Source: an uncultured Clostridia bacterium
Lineage (GTDB): Bacteria > Bacillota > Clostridia > TANB77 > CAG-508
Reading direction: 5' to 3'
Length of the DNA: 64,000 bases
NCBI GenBank assembly: GCA_934162365.1
Contig: CAKPIK010000003.1
Span: 124,001-188,000, forward strand
Shown: positions 1 to 8,183 of the stretch, piece by piece
Position numbering within the stretch: the stretch's first letter is position 1
Layout of the letters: each line of letters begins with the position of its first letter
Program-made: the position numbers and the translations under genes
The notes under the pieces: generated by a model
What the model was told of the DNA's origin: nothing
Database searches by the model: none
Seen by the model: the letters and a program-made list of their open reading frames with translations, nothing else

Positions 1-58
1 CTAAATTATATAATTACATTGTTTTTATCTAATTATTTTTATTCTAGTGAGGTATTTT

Positions 59-217
59 ATGAATTTTTATTCTAATAAATCAATTAATATTGTTTCATTT
101 TTAGTATCAACAGCAATATTTTTATTCCTTACTTTATATATTCCAAAATTATTTATCACATTAAAAAATTTTATTTATTTTAAGGTACAATCTACTACTA
201 TGCAAGATTACGAATAA
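59..217 (+). CDS. small single-pass membrane peptide (52 aa), unknown function
   Basis: Short reading frame of 52 codons. ATG at 59 follows a GAGGT ribosome binding site at 49-53 (5-nt spacing); TAA is at 215-217. Residues about 11-35 form one hydrophobic segment (IVSFLVSTAIFLFLTLYI), preceded by a short polar N-terminus and followed by a short polar tail. It ends 20 nt before the DUF3298 protein and is probably co-transcribed with it, which suggests a membrane-associated pair. No family is recognised. Support is the good ribosome binding site, hydrophobic pattern and position; it could still be a chance frame. Confidence 0.5.
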   Translation: MNFYSNKSINIVSFLVSTAIFLFLTLYIPKLFITLKNFIYFKVQSTTMQDYE

Positions 218-237
218 GATATTACTAGGTGATTTTT

Positions 238-867
238 ATGAATAATATAAAAAATAATGTCTTGGAAAAGGAACTTTTTTATGATAATGCTCTTGTTTTA
301 AAGTATCATATAGAGTATCCAACTATTATTTCAAATTCTTTAGATTCAAGTATCTTTAAATTTAATATGTATAATCAGCATTTGGCATTTTCTTTAAGAA
401 ATAAAGCTGAAAATGAGTTATATAAAGAAGCAATTGAATTATATAACTATAATAAAGAAAATAATTTTCCTGTTATGCAATATGAAGTTTATAGGACTTA
501 TGAGATAACACTTAATGCAAATAATCTTATAAGCTTATATGCTGATGAATACATTTTTTCCGGCGGTGCGCATGGAACCACAATTAGAACTTCTCAAACT
601 TGGAATTTAAAACAAGGTAATATGATAGAATTAAATAATTTATTTCCAAGAAATCCATACTTTATGATTAATATATTAAAACAGATTAATGAACAAATAA
701 CGAAAGAACCAGAAATATACTTTGAAGACACTTGTAATTTAGTACTAGAAACATTTAATCCAAAAAGTTTCTATTTAACACCAGATAACATAGTTATATA
801 TTTCCAACAATATGACATAGCACCATATTCTTCTGGAATTCGTACTTTTAATATTTCATATATTTAA
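238..867 (+). CDS. DUF3298 (RsiV C-terminal-like) domain protein
   Basis: About 209 aa. The middle carries FSGGAHGTT followed by TWNLKQGN and ELNNLF, the pattern of DUF3298/DUF4163 proteins, the fold of the extracytoplasmic, lysozyme-binding domain of anti-sigma factor RsiV. No signal peptide or membrane anchor is visible, so it is the soluble domain alone. A GTG at 229 is in frame, but it lies inside the AGGTG ribosome binding site (226-231) that serves ATG 238 at normal spacing, so ATG 238 is chosen. The small membrane peptide just upstream could supply membrane attachment (inference). Ligand or cell-wall sensing is plausible but not shown. Confidence 0.7.
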   Translation: MNNIKNNVLEKELFYDNALVLKYHIEYPTIISNSLDSSIFKFNMYNQHLAFSLRNKAENELYKEAIELYNYNKENNFPVMQYEVYRTYEITLNANNLISLYADEYIFSGGAHGTTIRTSQTWNLKQGNMIELNNLFPRNPYFMINILKQINEQITKEPEIYFEDTCNLVLETFNPKSFYLTPDNIVIYFQQYDIAPYSSGIRTFNISYI

Positions 868-945
868 TTTTTTAGTAAATAATACTTCATATATTATATT
901 TTTTATGTTATAAATATATAAAATACTGTATGGAGGAAATTTAAT

Positions 946-1686
946 ATGAAAGCTTTAATTACTGGTGCTTCTTCTGGAATTGGAAGAGACTTTGCGAAGA
1001 TTCTTGATAAAAAAGGATTTGATTTAGTATTGGTTGCAAGAGATACAGATAAATTAAACGAAATTAAAAATGAACTTAAAGGAAATGTTAAAATTATTAG
1101 TATGGATTTAAGCATTCCTGAAAATTGTAAAAAATTACATGCTGAAAATCCAAATATTGATTTACTTATTAATAACGCAGGATTTGGTGATTGCGGGAAT
1201 TTTGCAATTACAAATTTAGATAAAGAAATTAGCATGATTAATACAAATATAACTGCTTATCATATTTTAACTAAACTATATTTAATAGATATGAAAAAAG
1301 AAAATAAAGGACATATTTTAAATGTTGCTTCAATTGCTGGTTTTATGCCAGGCCCACTTATGGCAACTTACTATGCTACAAAAGCATATATTGTTAGACT
1401 TTCAGAGGGAATTCGTGAAGAATTAAAAAAGGAAAAATCAAATGTTAAAATTAGCATTTTATGTCCTGGTCCTGTTAATACTAATTTTAACAAAGTTGCT
1501 AATGTTAAATTTCATTTAAGAGAGGCTAACAGTATGAGGGTTGCTCAATATGCAATCAATCATTTGAATAAGTTTTATATAGTTCCAGGATTAGATATAA
1601 AGCTTGCAAGATTTGGTGCAAAAATTACTCCTGCTCCACTTATCTCAAAAATAACATATAAAGTGCAAAAAAGAAAATTAAACTAA
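946..1686 (+). CDS. short-chain dehydrogenase/reductase (SDR) family oxidoreductase
   Basis: 246 aa, the normal length for a classical SDR. It has the Rossmann glycine motif TGASSGIG near residues 6-13, NNAGFGD near 83-89, and a catalytic Tyr-x3-Lys in YYATKAY near 143-149, with the Ser of ASIAG upstream. The family catalyses NAD(P)-dependent carbonyl/alcohol interconversion in the cytoplasm; the C-terminal substrate region does not identify a substrate. It resembles the YqjQ/DltE-like subgroup of Firmicutes. The start is clear (GGAGG at 932-936). It ends at a terminator shared with the convergent HU gene. Confidence 0.85.
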   Translation: MKALITGASSGIGRDFAKILDKKGFDLVLVARDTDKLNEIKNELKGNVKIISMDLSIPENCKKLHAENPNIDLLINNAGFGDCGNFAITNLDKEISMINTNITAYHILTKLYLIDMKKENKGHILNVASIAGFMPGPLMATYYATKAYIVRLSEGIREELKKEKSNVKISILCPGPVNTNFNKVANVKFHLREANSMRVAQYAINHLNKFYIVPGLDIKLARFGAKITPAPLISKITYKVQKRKLN

Positions 1687-1707
1687 ATAATATAATATAG
1701 TAAATAA

Positions 1708-1734
1708 AAAGGACATCTTTTACAGATGTCCTTT
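1708..1734. terminator. intrinsic terminator between the SDR and HU genes
   Basis: A perfect 11-bp stem, AAAGGACATCT (1708-1718) and AGATGTCCTTT (1724-1734), with a 5-nt loop. The T-rich tail is on the minus strand, so it mainly ends HU transcription, but it sits between convergent genes and may serve both. Confidence 0.8.
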
Positions 1735-1760
1735 AATGAATTCATTATCTATCTAATAAA

Positions 1761-2039
1761 TTATTTATTATTTACTAAATCTTTTAATGCTTTTCCAGCT
1801 TTGAATACTGGAGCTTTTGATGCTGGTATTTTTATTTCTTCTTTAGTTTGTGGGTTTCTACCTTTTCTAGCTGCTCTTTTTCTTACTTCGAAAGAACCAA
1901 AACCAACTAATTGTACTTTTTCTCCTTTAACTAATGCTTCAGTAACAACGTCTACGAAAGCGTTTAATGTTTCTTCTGCACATTTTTTTGTGTCTCCTGT
2001 TTTTGCAGCCATTGCTGCTACTAAATCAGATTTGTTCAT
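1761..2039 (-). CDS. hup: HU-family nucleoid DNA-binding protein
   Basis: 92 aa, a typical HU monomer. It starts MNKSDLVAAMAA and carries the conserved core GFGSFEVRKRAARKGRNP near residues 46-63, including the GRNP turn and the basic arm that inserts into the DNA minor groove. HU dimers compact and bend chromosomal DNA. A strong AGGAGGT lies 7 nt before the ATG. In the leader, 2069-2087 holds a 7-bp hairpin with a 5-nt loop. The gene appears monocistronic, ending at the terminator at 1708-1734. Confidence 0.95.
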   Translation of the reverse strand: MNKSDLVAAMAAKTGDTKKCAEETLNAFVDVVTEALVKGEKVQLVGFGSFEVRKRAARKGRNPQTKEEIKIPASKAPVFKAGKALKDLVNNK

Positions 2040-2200
2040 TTAATTTACCTCCTAAAAAGTTTGAAATATGTAGAATTTTTTTCTACAATAGCATTATTCG
2101 TCATAATAAAATAAAATCCTTCTTTTTTTTTGAACTTTTTTCTTTGCACCCTTTATCGCTGTAAGAGATTAGCCAATTTTTGTAAAATACTCCTTATATC

Positions 2201-3838
2201 TTACACTTCTTTTTTTCCATATATACCAAGCTTTTGAAGGATTTTGTGAATCTTTGTACCATATGGTATCATCATTATTTCTTCTTCATCAAATATTTTT
2301 AAAATTACTATTAAAATCAAGTAAATTACAACTGCAACTGCTATACCAACTAGTGTTGCAATTTTAGCTGAAATTATACCAACTAATATTGAATAAATAA
2401 AATATGAGCATACACACATACCAAATGTTGCTATTACAGGTTTTACTATAAATTTAGAAATATTTAATTTTAGTTTTATTGTTCTTCTTAAAACAATAAA
2501 GCTTAATAAAAATGCTGCGAAATTGTTAATTACTGATGCTATTGCTGCACCATTAACGCCAAAATTAGGATTTGGTACTAAAATAAGGTTAAATATAAGC
2601 TTTAACATTACGCCTATAAATGATGTTATTGCAGGTACTTTTATTTTTCCTAATCCTTGTAAAGCGCCATTTGTTGTTTGCATTAAAACAGCAAATATTA
2701 TTGTAAGTGAGAATATTTGTAGCAAAAATCCTCCATCTGTTGCATTTGGGAATAATAAATTTATTATCGGTTGTGCAAATACCATCATACCAAAAGTGCA
2801 TGGAAGCCCAAGCATCATTGTTATTAGCAATGACAAAGAAATTCTTTTTCCTGCAGTATTGCTATCCCCTTTTGCCATTAGTCCTGAAACAGATGGCACT
2901 AATGCTGTTGCAAATGCTATATTAAATGATAATGGTAATGTTGCCAATGTGTCTACTTTGCCTGATAATATTCCATATTGAGCTTTTGCAATTGTGTCTG
3001 GTAAAAAAGTTTTTAAGCCTTTTACCACTGTAACAATATCTACAACTTTTGATAAAGTAGACATTATTGCACTTAATGTAATTGGTATAGATACTATTAA
3101 TATATTTTTTACAATCTTTTTTATTCTTTCATATTTATAATTTACACTCTCTTTTATTTTAGGCATTACAATTTTTCTAAAGCTTCTGTAATACATTAAT
3201 ATATATAAAAAACTTAAAAGAACAGATAAAGTTGTTGCAAGGTTGGCACCAGCTGCCATAAGTGTAGTATTTAAATTAGTACCAATTCCTATAAACTCAA
3301 CAGCTGAAATTGTAATAACAGTTTTAAATACTTGTTCTAATGATTGTGATTTTGCTGTAACAGATACTTTGTCTAATCCATTAAAATACCCTCTTAATAC
3401 AGATGCAATAGTAACAAATGTAATTGATGGTGATAATACTTGAAGTGATAATCTTGCTTCCGGTACCTCTATCATATTTGCAATTGCTTCTGCTCCAAAG
3501 AATAACAAAAGAGTTCCTGTTAAACCTATTAAGCCAAAAGTTAATAAAGATATCTTAAAGATTCTATGTGCACCTTTGTAGTCGTCTATTGCTACTCTTT
3601 CTGAAATTAATTTAGCAATAGCATTAGGCACACCTATTGAAGATATAGTAAGAAGCAATGCATATATTTGATATCCACTTCCGTATATACCATTTCCTAC
3701 ATCTCCAAATCCTTTTTTATTTGTTAAATATATTTTAGAAACTAACCCTAACATTTTTATTAATACTTGTGAAACCATTAGGGCTAGTACACCTTTCATA
3801 AATCCATCTTTTTTCTCTAATTTTCTAGTCTTCTCCAT
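2201..3838 (-). CDS. SpoVB/MurJ-like polysaccharide flippase (MOP superfamily)
   Basis: About 545 aa with around 14 hydrophobic segments through its length, the layout of Polysacc_synt/MVF exporters such as SpoVB and MurJ, which flip undecaprenyl-linked cell-wall precursors across the membrane. The start ATG at 3838 (MEKTRKLEKK) has GGAAG just upstream; an in-frame ATG at 3853 lies on the far side of that ribosome binding site and is less likely. LRGYFNGLDK near residues 130-140 is typical of the family. A peptidoglycan lipid II or spore-cortex role is possible; the exact substrate cannot be assigned. Confidence 0.85.
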   Translation of the reverse strand: MEKTRKLEKKDGFMKGVLALMVSQVLIKMLGLVSKIYLTNKKGFGDVGNGIYGSGYQIYALLLTISSIGVPNAIAKLISERVAIDDYKGAHRIFKISLLTFGLIGLTGTLLLFFGAEAIANMIEVPEARLSLQVLSPSITFVTIASVLRGYFNGLDKVSVTAKSQSLEQVFKTVITISAVEFIGIGTNLNTTLMAAGANLATTLSVLLSFLYILMYYRSFRKIVMPKIKESVNYKYERIKKIVKNILIVSIPITLSAIMSTLSKVVDIVTVVKGLKTFLPDTIAKAQYGILSGKVDTLATLPLSFNIAFATALVPSVSGLMAKGDSNTAGKRISLSLLITMMLGLPCTFGMMVFAQPIINLLFPNATDGGFLLQIFSLTIIFAVLMQTTNGALQGLGKIKVPAITSFIGVMLKLIFNLILVPNPNFGVNGAAIASVINNFAAFLLSFIVLRRTIKLKLNISKFIVKPVIATFGMCVCSYFIYSILVGIISAKIATLVGIAVAVVIYLILIVILKIFDEEEIMMIPYGTKIHKILQKLGIYGKKEV

Positions 3839-4243
3839 AAATCTTCCTTTCATTATATTTTAATCTTATGCATACTTGGTTTTAATTATATTAGTAAATA
3901 GAATTTTATTCAAGTAATTTCATTTAAAATTTACAAATTGTAGTTTGCAGAATAAATATAATTGAAATCAGCCTATTTTTGAGAGCATTTTTTCAAAATT
4001 AGGCCTTCCAAGCTAACGGGTATTCCCCGCCTCAAAGGGCTGTCAGGCCGTAATTTTTCAAAAAAGTCTCAAAAATGTCTCAGAATAAATTAATATATAG
4101 TAGTGTAAAACTATTAAATAAAAACAAATAGCTGGGAGCGTATTAATTTTGTAAATTACAATTTTTTTGTCAAAACCCTTGTTTTTTTAGGGATTTTGTA
4201 AGATAATATATGTAGTTATTTTATTTTGAAAAGTGAGGAAAAT
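3839..4243. other. divergent intergenic spacer, flippase / coupling protein
   Basis: A 405-nt non-coding spacer between divergent genes. It holds the structured element at 3976-4075 with its flanking direct repeats. Nearer the coupling-protein gene, an imperfect hairpin at 4173-4200 (CAAAACCCT against AGGGATTTTG) is followed by GATAATATA, a plausible -10 region for the plus-strand gene. No reading frame of note was found. Confidence 0.5.
3976..4075. ncRNA. structured GC-rich element in a long stem (possible ncRNA or miniature mobile repeat)
   Basis: A 100-nt element in an otherwise AT-rich 405-nt divergent spacer. The outer arms TTTTTGAGA (3976-3984) and TCTCAAAAA (4067-4075) pair perfectly. 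Inside them an A/T-rich stem nearly pairs (3987-4001 with 4051-4065), then GGCC (4002-4005) pairs with GGCC (4046-4049). The 40-nt core holds CGGG/CCCG (4017-4020/4026-4029) and GCC/GGC (4029-4031/4038-4040), which could form alternative hairpins. The element is flanked by the direct repeat CAGAATAAAT (3948-3957 and 4081-4090). No known RNA family is recognised. The strand is undetermined because the stem is nearly symmetric. Confidence 0.45.
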
Positions 4244-6568
4244 ATGAAAATTATTGATAAATTTTTAAAGTTTCTTAAAACAGATAGAAATACATTTTTT
4301 ACTTATATATTAACTGTATTAGCAATTTACTTTGCAGTAGATAGGTTAATAGAAGTTTTACTTATGATATTTACAGGTGTTTCAGTATCATATTGGGGAC
4401 CTATACATTACACAATAGCTCTTGCCTGTCCTGTATTTGCATACTTATTTGTTTGTTCATCATCATTCATTAAAAATGATTCTATGAAAATAACCTTCTT
4501 ATATTTGTATATAATTGCATTATACATTATAGGTGTTTCTATGGCTATTCAATGGATGAATTTAATATGTTGGTTATTATTCATGTCTACACCTGGATAT
4601 GTAAGTGTAGTTACAGAGTTAGCTTATTTAATTAAACCAGCATTCCAATCCATAGCAGCATATCTACCTTTAGTAACTTTCTACCCATTAATGAAATGGC
4701 TAATATTAACTGTAAATGATACTAATAATATAAGAAAATCTATAATGGAATATTCCGGTATTAATTTAACTGTTCCTAAAGATGGTATTGGAGCATACTC
4801 TTGTGAAATGCCATTTCAAGATGATAAAAAAACTGGTGATAAAGTACGTATAACAGAAAATGGAAGATTTCAGTCTACATTTATTTGCGGTATTTCTGGT
4901 AGCGGAAAAACATCAATGTTATTTGAACCTATGATGGCTAAAGATTTAGAAAAGAAATTTTTCTTTAAAGAGACTTCAAAAGAATTAGGATATACTGCAT
5001 TAAAATCACGTATAGCAGTTTTAAACAAACCTTATGATAACGATTATTTAAATAAAAACTTTAATTTAAATATGATTTCACCAACTTATGGTAAAGAAAA
5101 AGTATTTAAAGCATTCTTAAGTAAAATGATTTTAGACGCATCTACTGATAATATTATTTATAAAGATGTAGGTCTAACATCTGTTTCACCAGACTTTGAA
5201 TCTACTTCTAGAATGTTAGAAGTTGCTGAAAACTTTAATATACCAGTAAATTTAATAGACCCAAATAATTCTTCTTCTATCGGGTTAAACCCATTTACTT
5301 TTGAAGATCCAGTTAGAATTTCACTTATCATTTCTTCTGTTTTAAAAGAAATGTATTCAAAAGCTGGAACAGATTTAGAAGAATCTTACAGACAAAACGC
5401 TTCACTTCAAGCTGTTGAAAATGTGTGTATATTGTTAAAAGAAATGTATCCTCGTCTTAATGGAGGAGATTTACCAACATTAGAAGATATGCTTGATATG
5501 TTTAATGATTTTTCTTTAGTAGAAAATATGTGTAACAAATTAATGGAAAATGAAGAACTTGCTAAAAAATATAAAATTCAAATTGGTTACTTTAAAAAGA
5601 ATTTTTATGCTAACGGTATAAATAAAACTGATACAGAAAAATATATTCAACCAGCTGCTTCTCAATTAGATATATTATTAAGAGTTCCTGGTGTAAAAAA
5701 CATTCTTTGTAATAGAATAAATAACTTAAATTATGATAAGGCTTTAGCAAACGGTGAAATAACTTTAGTATGTACAAGACGTGGAGATTTGGGATCTGCA
5801 GTTCATACAGCATTTGGATTATTCTTCTTATTATTAATGCAATATTCAGTCTTAAGAAGACCTGGAAATGAAAAAAGTAGAATTCCTCATTTCTTATATA
5901 TAGATGAATTTCCAGATTTCATAACACATGGTACAACAAATATGTTTACATTATATAGGAAATATAAAGTTGGTATTATAATTTCAGCTCAAAACTTAAG
6001 ACAGCTTGGTGCAAAAGGTGGAAAATATAGAGACATAATACTTGCAAACTGCTATAATAAATTTGTATTTGGAAATAACACACCTGAAGATAATGAATGG
6101 TGGTCTAATGAAATTGGTCAAAAGAGAGAATGGAACTTCTCATATAGTTATAATACTGAAGAAGTTAAATACGATGCAAAATACGGCAATGCTAAACTAG
6201 AAAACAAAGTAAAATTCACACCTGGTCAAGTTCAAGGTTTAGGTGCAAAACAATGTTACTTTAAAATCAAAGATACTAAAGCAAAATATTCAAATGGTGT
6301 AATTAAAGTAGATTATCTTGCTTCAAAATACCATGAAAAACATGAAGGCAAACAATATAACTTTAATAAATTCATTAACGGTATTGCCACAGATGTTGAT
6401 GATAATGATAATAAAAAACCAAAATTTGATTTAAAGAATTTGAAATTCGATGTTGCAGATAATGGCGACGTAGATCCAATAAAGAGCAACACAACAGACA
6501 GTAATTTCTTATTCGATAATGAAGATGCAATAGTATTTGATATAAATAAAAAGAAAGATAATAATTAA
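4244..6568 (+). CDS. orphan VirD4/TraG-like type IV coupling ATPase
   Basis: About 774 aa. Residues 1-160 contain four to five hydrophobic segments, followed by a P-loop GISGSGKTS at about 216-224 and Walker B LYIDEFPDF at about 551-559. LIDPNNSSSIGLNPF near 340-350 is typical of VirD4/TraG/TraD coupling proteins, which dock DNA or protein substrates at type IV secretion channels. The start is ATG 4244 because GTGAGGAA (4233-4240) is its ribosome binding site; an upstream in-frame TTG at 4226 is not needed. No relaxase, VirB4, VirB6 or other secretion gene lies in the window. The C-terminal ~70 residues are acidic and low-complexity. It may be a relic of a conjugative element or act with a system encoded elsewhere. 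Confidence 0.8.
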   Translation: MKIIDKFLKFLKTDRNTFFTYILTVLAIYFAVDRLIEVLLMIFTGVSVSYWGPIHYTIALACPVFAYLFVCSSSFIKNDSMKITFLYLYIIALYIIGVSMAIQWMNLICWLLFMSTPGYVSVVTELAYLIKPAFQSIAAYLPLVTFYPLMKWLILTVNDTNNIRKSIMEYSGINLTVPKDGIGAYSCEMPFQDDKKTGDKVRITENGRFQSTFICGISGSGKTSMLFEPMMAKDLEKKFFFKETSKELGYTALKSRIAVLNKPYDNDYLNKNFNLNMISPTYGKEKVFKAFLSKMILDASTDNIIYKDVGLTSVSPDFESTSRMLEVAENFNIPVNLIDPNNSSSIGLNPFTFEDPVRISLIISSVLKEMYSKAGTDLEESYRQNASLQAVENVCILLKEMYPRLNGGDLPTLEDMLDMFNDFSLVENMCNKLMENEELAKKYKIQIGYFKKNFYANGINKTDTEKYIQPAASQLDILLRVPGVKNILCNRINNLNYDKALANGEITLVCTRRGDLGSAVHTAFGLFFLLLMQYSVLRRPGNEKSRIPHFLYIDEFPDFITHGTTNMFTLYRKYKVGIIISAQNLRQLGAKGGKYRDIILANCYNKFVFGNNTPEDNEWWSNEIGQKREWNFSYSYNTEEVKYDAKYGNAKLENKVKFTPGQVQGLGAKQCYFKIKDTKAKYSNGVIKVDYLASKYHEKHEGKQYNFNKFINGIATDVDDNDNKKPKFDLKNLKFDVADNGDVDPIKSNTTDSNFLFDNEDAIVFDINKKKDNN

Positions 6569-6599
6569 AAAAATAAATGGCATATGCCATTTATTTTTT
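6568..6599. terminator. bidirectional terminator, coupling protein / rpe
   Basis: A perfect palindrome, ATGGCATATGCCAT (6577-6590), extended by an A-rich left arm and T-rich right arm. It overlaps the rpe stop codon and follows the coupling-protein stop, so it serves both convergent genes. Confidence 0.85.
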
Positions 6600-7250
6600 T
6601 ATTATTTCTATTCTTTCTTTGTAATCATTTGAATTTATTATACAGCTACCAATTACTAATATATTAGCTCCAGCTTTTTTTAATTCTTCTTTATTTTCTA
6701 AATTTATTCCCCCATCTACTTCAACATCTATATCTATTTTATTATCTTTTATATATTGTTTTATTGCTCTTACTTTTTGTATTGTTTCAGGTATTAATTT
6801 CTGCCCACCTTTTCCAGGTTCTACAGTCATGACTAGCACTAAATGTACTAAAGGTAAATACTCATATATTTCTTCTATTTTAGTATCTGGTTTTATTGCT
6901 ATTCCAACTTTAACATTATTACTTTTTATATAGTTAATTACTTCTAATACTTCTTCTTTATTCTTGCATGCTTCTAAATGAAATGTTATTATATTTGGTT
7001 CAAAAGGCAAATAAGCATCTACATATGCCTTTACATCTTCTACCATTAAATGCACATCTAATGGTAAATTTGATATTTGTTTAATACTGTTTGCATATTC
7101 TTGCATAATCTCATTTGTATTCTTTTCTACAAATTTACCATCCATTACATCTATATGATAATAGTCTGTTTTTGCTGTTTCTAAATTATATATTGTTCCT
7201 AATATATTTTCTTTTTTTACTGTTAATATCGATGTTGAAACTTCTACCAT
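6591..7250 (-). CDS. rpe: ribulose-phosphate 3-epimerase
   Basis: 219 aa, normal length. It interconverts D-ribulose 5-phosphate and D-xylulose 5-phosphate in the pentose phosphate pathway. A TIM-barrel with YHIDVMDGKFV near residues 31-41 (metal-binding His/Asp), DVHLMVE near 63-69, and MTVEPGKGGQ near 138-147 with DGGINLEN near 177-184 for phosphate binding. A strong AGGAGG precedes the ATG, and the start overlaps the end of rsgA by 7 nt, indicating translational coupling. It is the last gene of the rlmN-prpC-prkC-rsgA-rpe block, an arrangement common in Firmicutes. Confidence 0.95.
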   Translation of the reverse strand: MVEVSTSILTVKKENILGTIYNLETAKTDYYHIDVMDGKFVEKNTNEIMQEYANSIKQISNLPLDVHLMVEDVKAYVDAYLPFEPNIITFHLEACKNKEEVLEVINYIKSNNVKVGIAIKPDTKIEEIYEYLPLVHLVLVMTVEPGKGGQKLIPETIQKVRAIKQYIKDNKIDIDVEVDGGINLENKEELKKAGANILVIGSCIINSNDYKERIEIIKK

Positions 7251-8119
7251 TTGTGATCCTCCTTATCCTTCAACTCTTCATATATTTTCTTAAAATTATC
7301 ATATCTACTTTGAGATATTTCTTTATTTTGCAACGCTTCCTTTATTCCGCATATTTCTTCTTTTATATGAGTACAATCAGCATACTCACAATTTTCTATA
7401 TATTTATTAAATTCTTTAAAATATTTATACAATTCTTTGTACGGTATTTCAAATACATCAAAATTTGAAAATCCTGGAGTATCTGCTATATATGTATCTT
7501 CTTCTATTTTATATAATTTTACTGAAGTTGTTGTGTTTTTTCCTTTTTTATTTTTGGAACTAATTTCTCCTTCTAATGTTGTATCGTTAGCAAACAAAGA
7601 ATTAATTAAAGTCGATTTTCCAACTCCAGAGTTTCCAGAAAAAGCACTAATATTATTTTTTAATACTTTCTTTATTTTCTCAATATTTTTTTCTTCTTTT
7701 GCTACTGTTTTTATAACTTTATAGCCTATCTTAGAGTATATTTTCTCTATATTATTTACCACGCCATCATCTAAGTCCACTTTGTTTATAACTATAATTG
7801 GCTTTATTTTTAGAAATTCTGCAAATGCTAATTGCTTGTCCAACATAAGTAAATCTGGTGTTGGATTTTTAGCAGACACAACAAATATAAGTTGAGAAAG
7901 ATTAGCCATTTTAGGCCTTTTTATATAACTTTTTCTTCCTATTACTTCTACAATATTTCCTGTATCATCATTAAGTTCAACTAGAACATCGTCTCCAACA
8001 ACTGGCTTTAATTCTTTAGTTTTAAATTTTCCTCTTGATGTACAATTATATATTTGATTATTAATTTCTACATAAAAAATACTTGATACAATATTAATTA
8101 TTTTTCCTATTTCTTGCAT
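7244..8119 (-). CDS. rsgA: ribosome small-subunit-dependent GTPase A
   Basis: 291 aa from ATG 8119, chosen because GAGG lies just upstream; an in-frame TTG at 8140 precedes that site. RsgA (YjeQ/CpgA) is a circularly permuted GTPase that checks late 30S maturation. It has an N-terminal OB fold, then NKVD (112-115) before the P-loop GNSGVGKS (162-169) and DTPG (213-216), the permuted order expected. The C-terminal zinc site is Cys244, Cys249, His251 and Cys257. It lies downstream of prkC/prpC, matching the known phosphorylation of CpgA by PrkC in Bacillus. A hairpin at 8140-8172 separates it from prkC. Confidence 0.95.
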   Translation of the reverse strand: MQEIGKIINIVSSIFYVEINNQIYNCTSRGKFKTKELKPVVGDDVLVELNDDTGNIVEVIGRKSYIKRPKMANLSQLIFVVSAKNPTPDLLMLDKQLAFAEFLKIKPIIVINKVDLDDGVVNNIEKIYSKIGYKVIKTVAKEEKNIEKIKKVLKNNISAFSGNSGVGKSTLINSLFANDTTLEGEISSKNKKGKNTTTSVKLYKIEEDTYIADTPGFSNFDVFEIPYKELYKYFKEFNKYIENCEYADCTHIKEEICGIKEALQNKEISQSRYDNFKKIYEELKDKEDHKW

Positions 8120-8139
8120 TCTTTCCTCTCTTAAAAACA

Positions 8140-8172
8140 AGGAACCTTAGGACTTTTCCTCCTAAAGTTCCT
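8140..8172 (-). terminator. intercistronic terminator/attenuator between prkC and rsgA
   Basis: The arms AGGAACCTTAGGA (8140-8152) and TCCTAAAGTTCCT (8160-8172) pair at 12 of 13 positions. On the minus strand TTGTTTTT follows, so prkC transcripts should terminate partially or fully before rsgA. Confidence 0.75.
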
Positions 8173-8183
8173 ACAATTACATT

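Noticed and set aside
2069..2087. Seven-bp hairpin with a T5 loop in the hup leader
   Set aside because: It is short and A/T-rich with no partner structure; it could arise by chance, so it is not listed as a regulatory site.
4226..4243. TTG start six codons upstream in the coupling-protein gene
   Set aside because: The GTGAGGAA ribosome binding site lies between it and ATG 4244. The same reasoning moved the starts of the DUF3298 gene, the flippase, rsgA, asd, the cysteine desulfurase, proS, ylmH, eno, ldh, the NifU-like gene, gpmI and mtaB.
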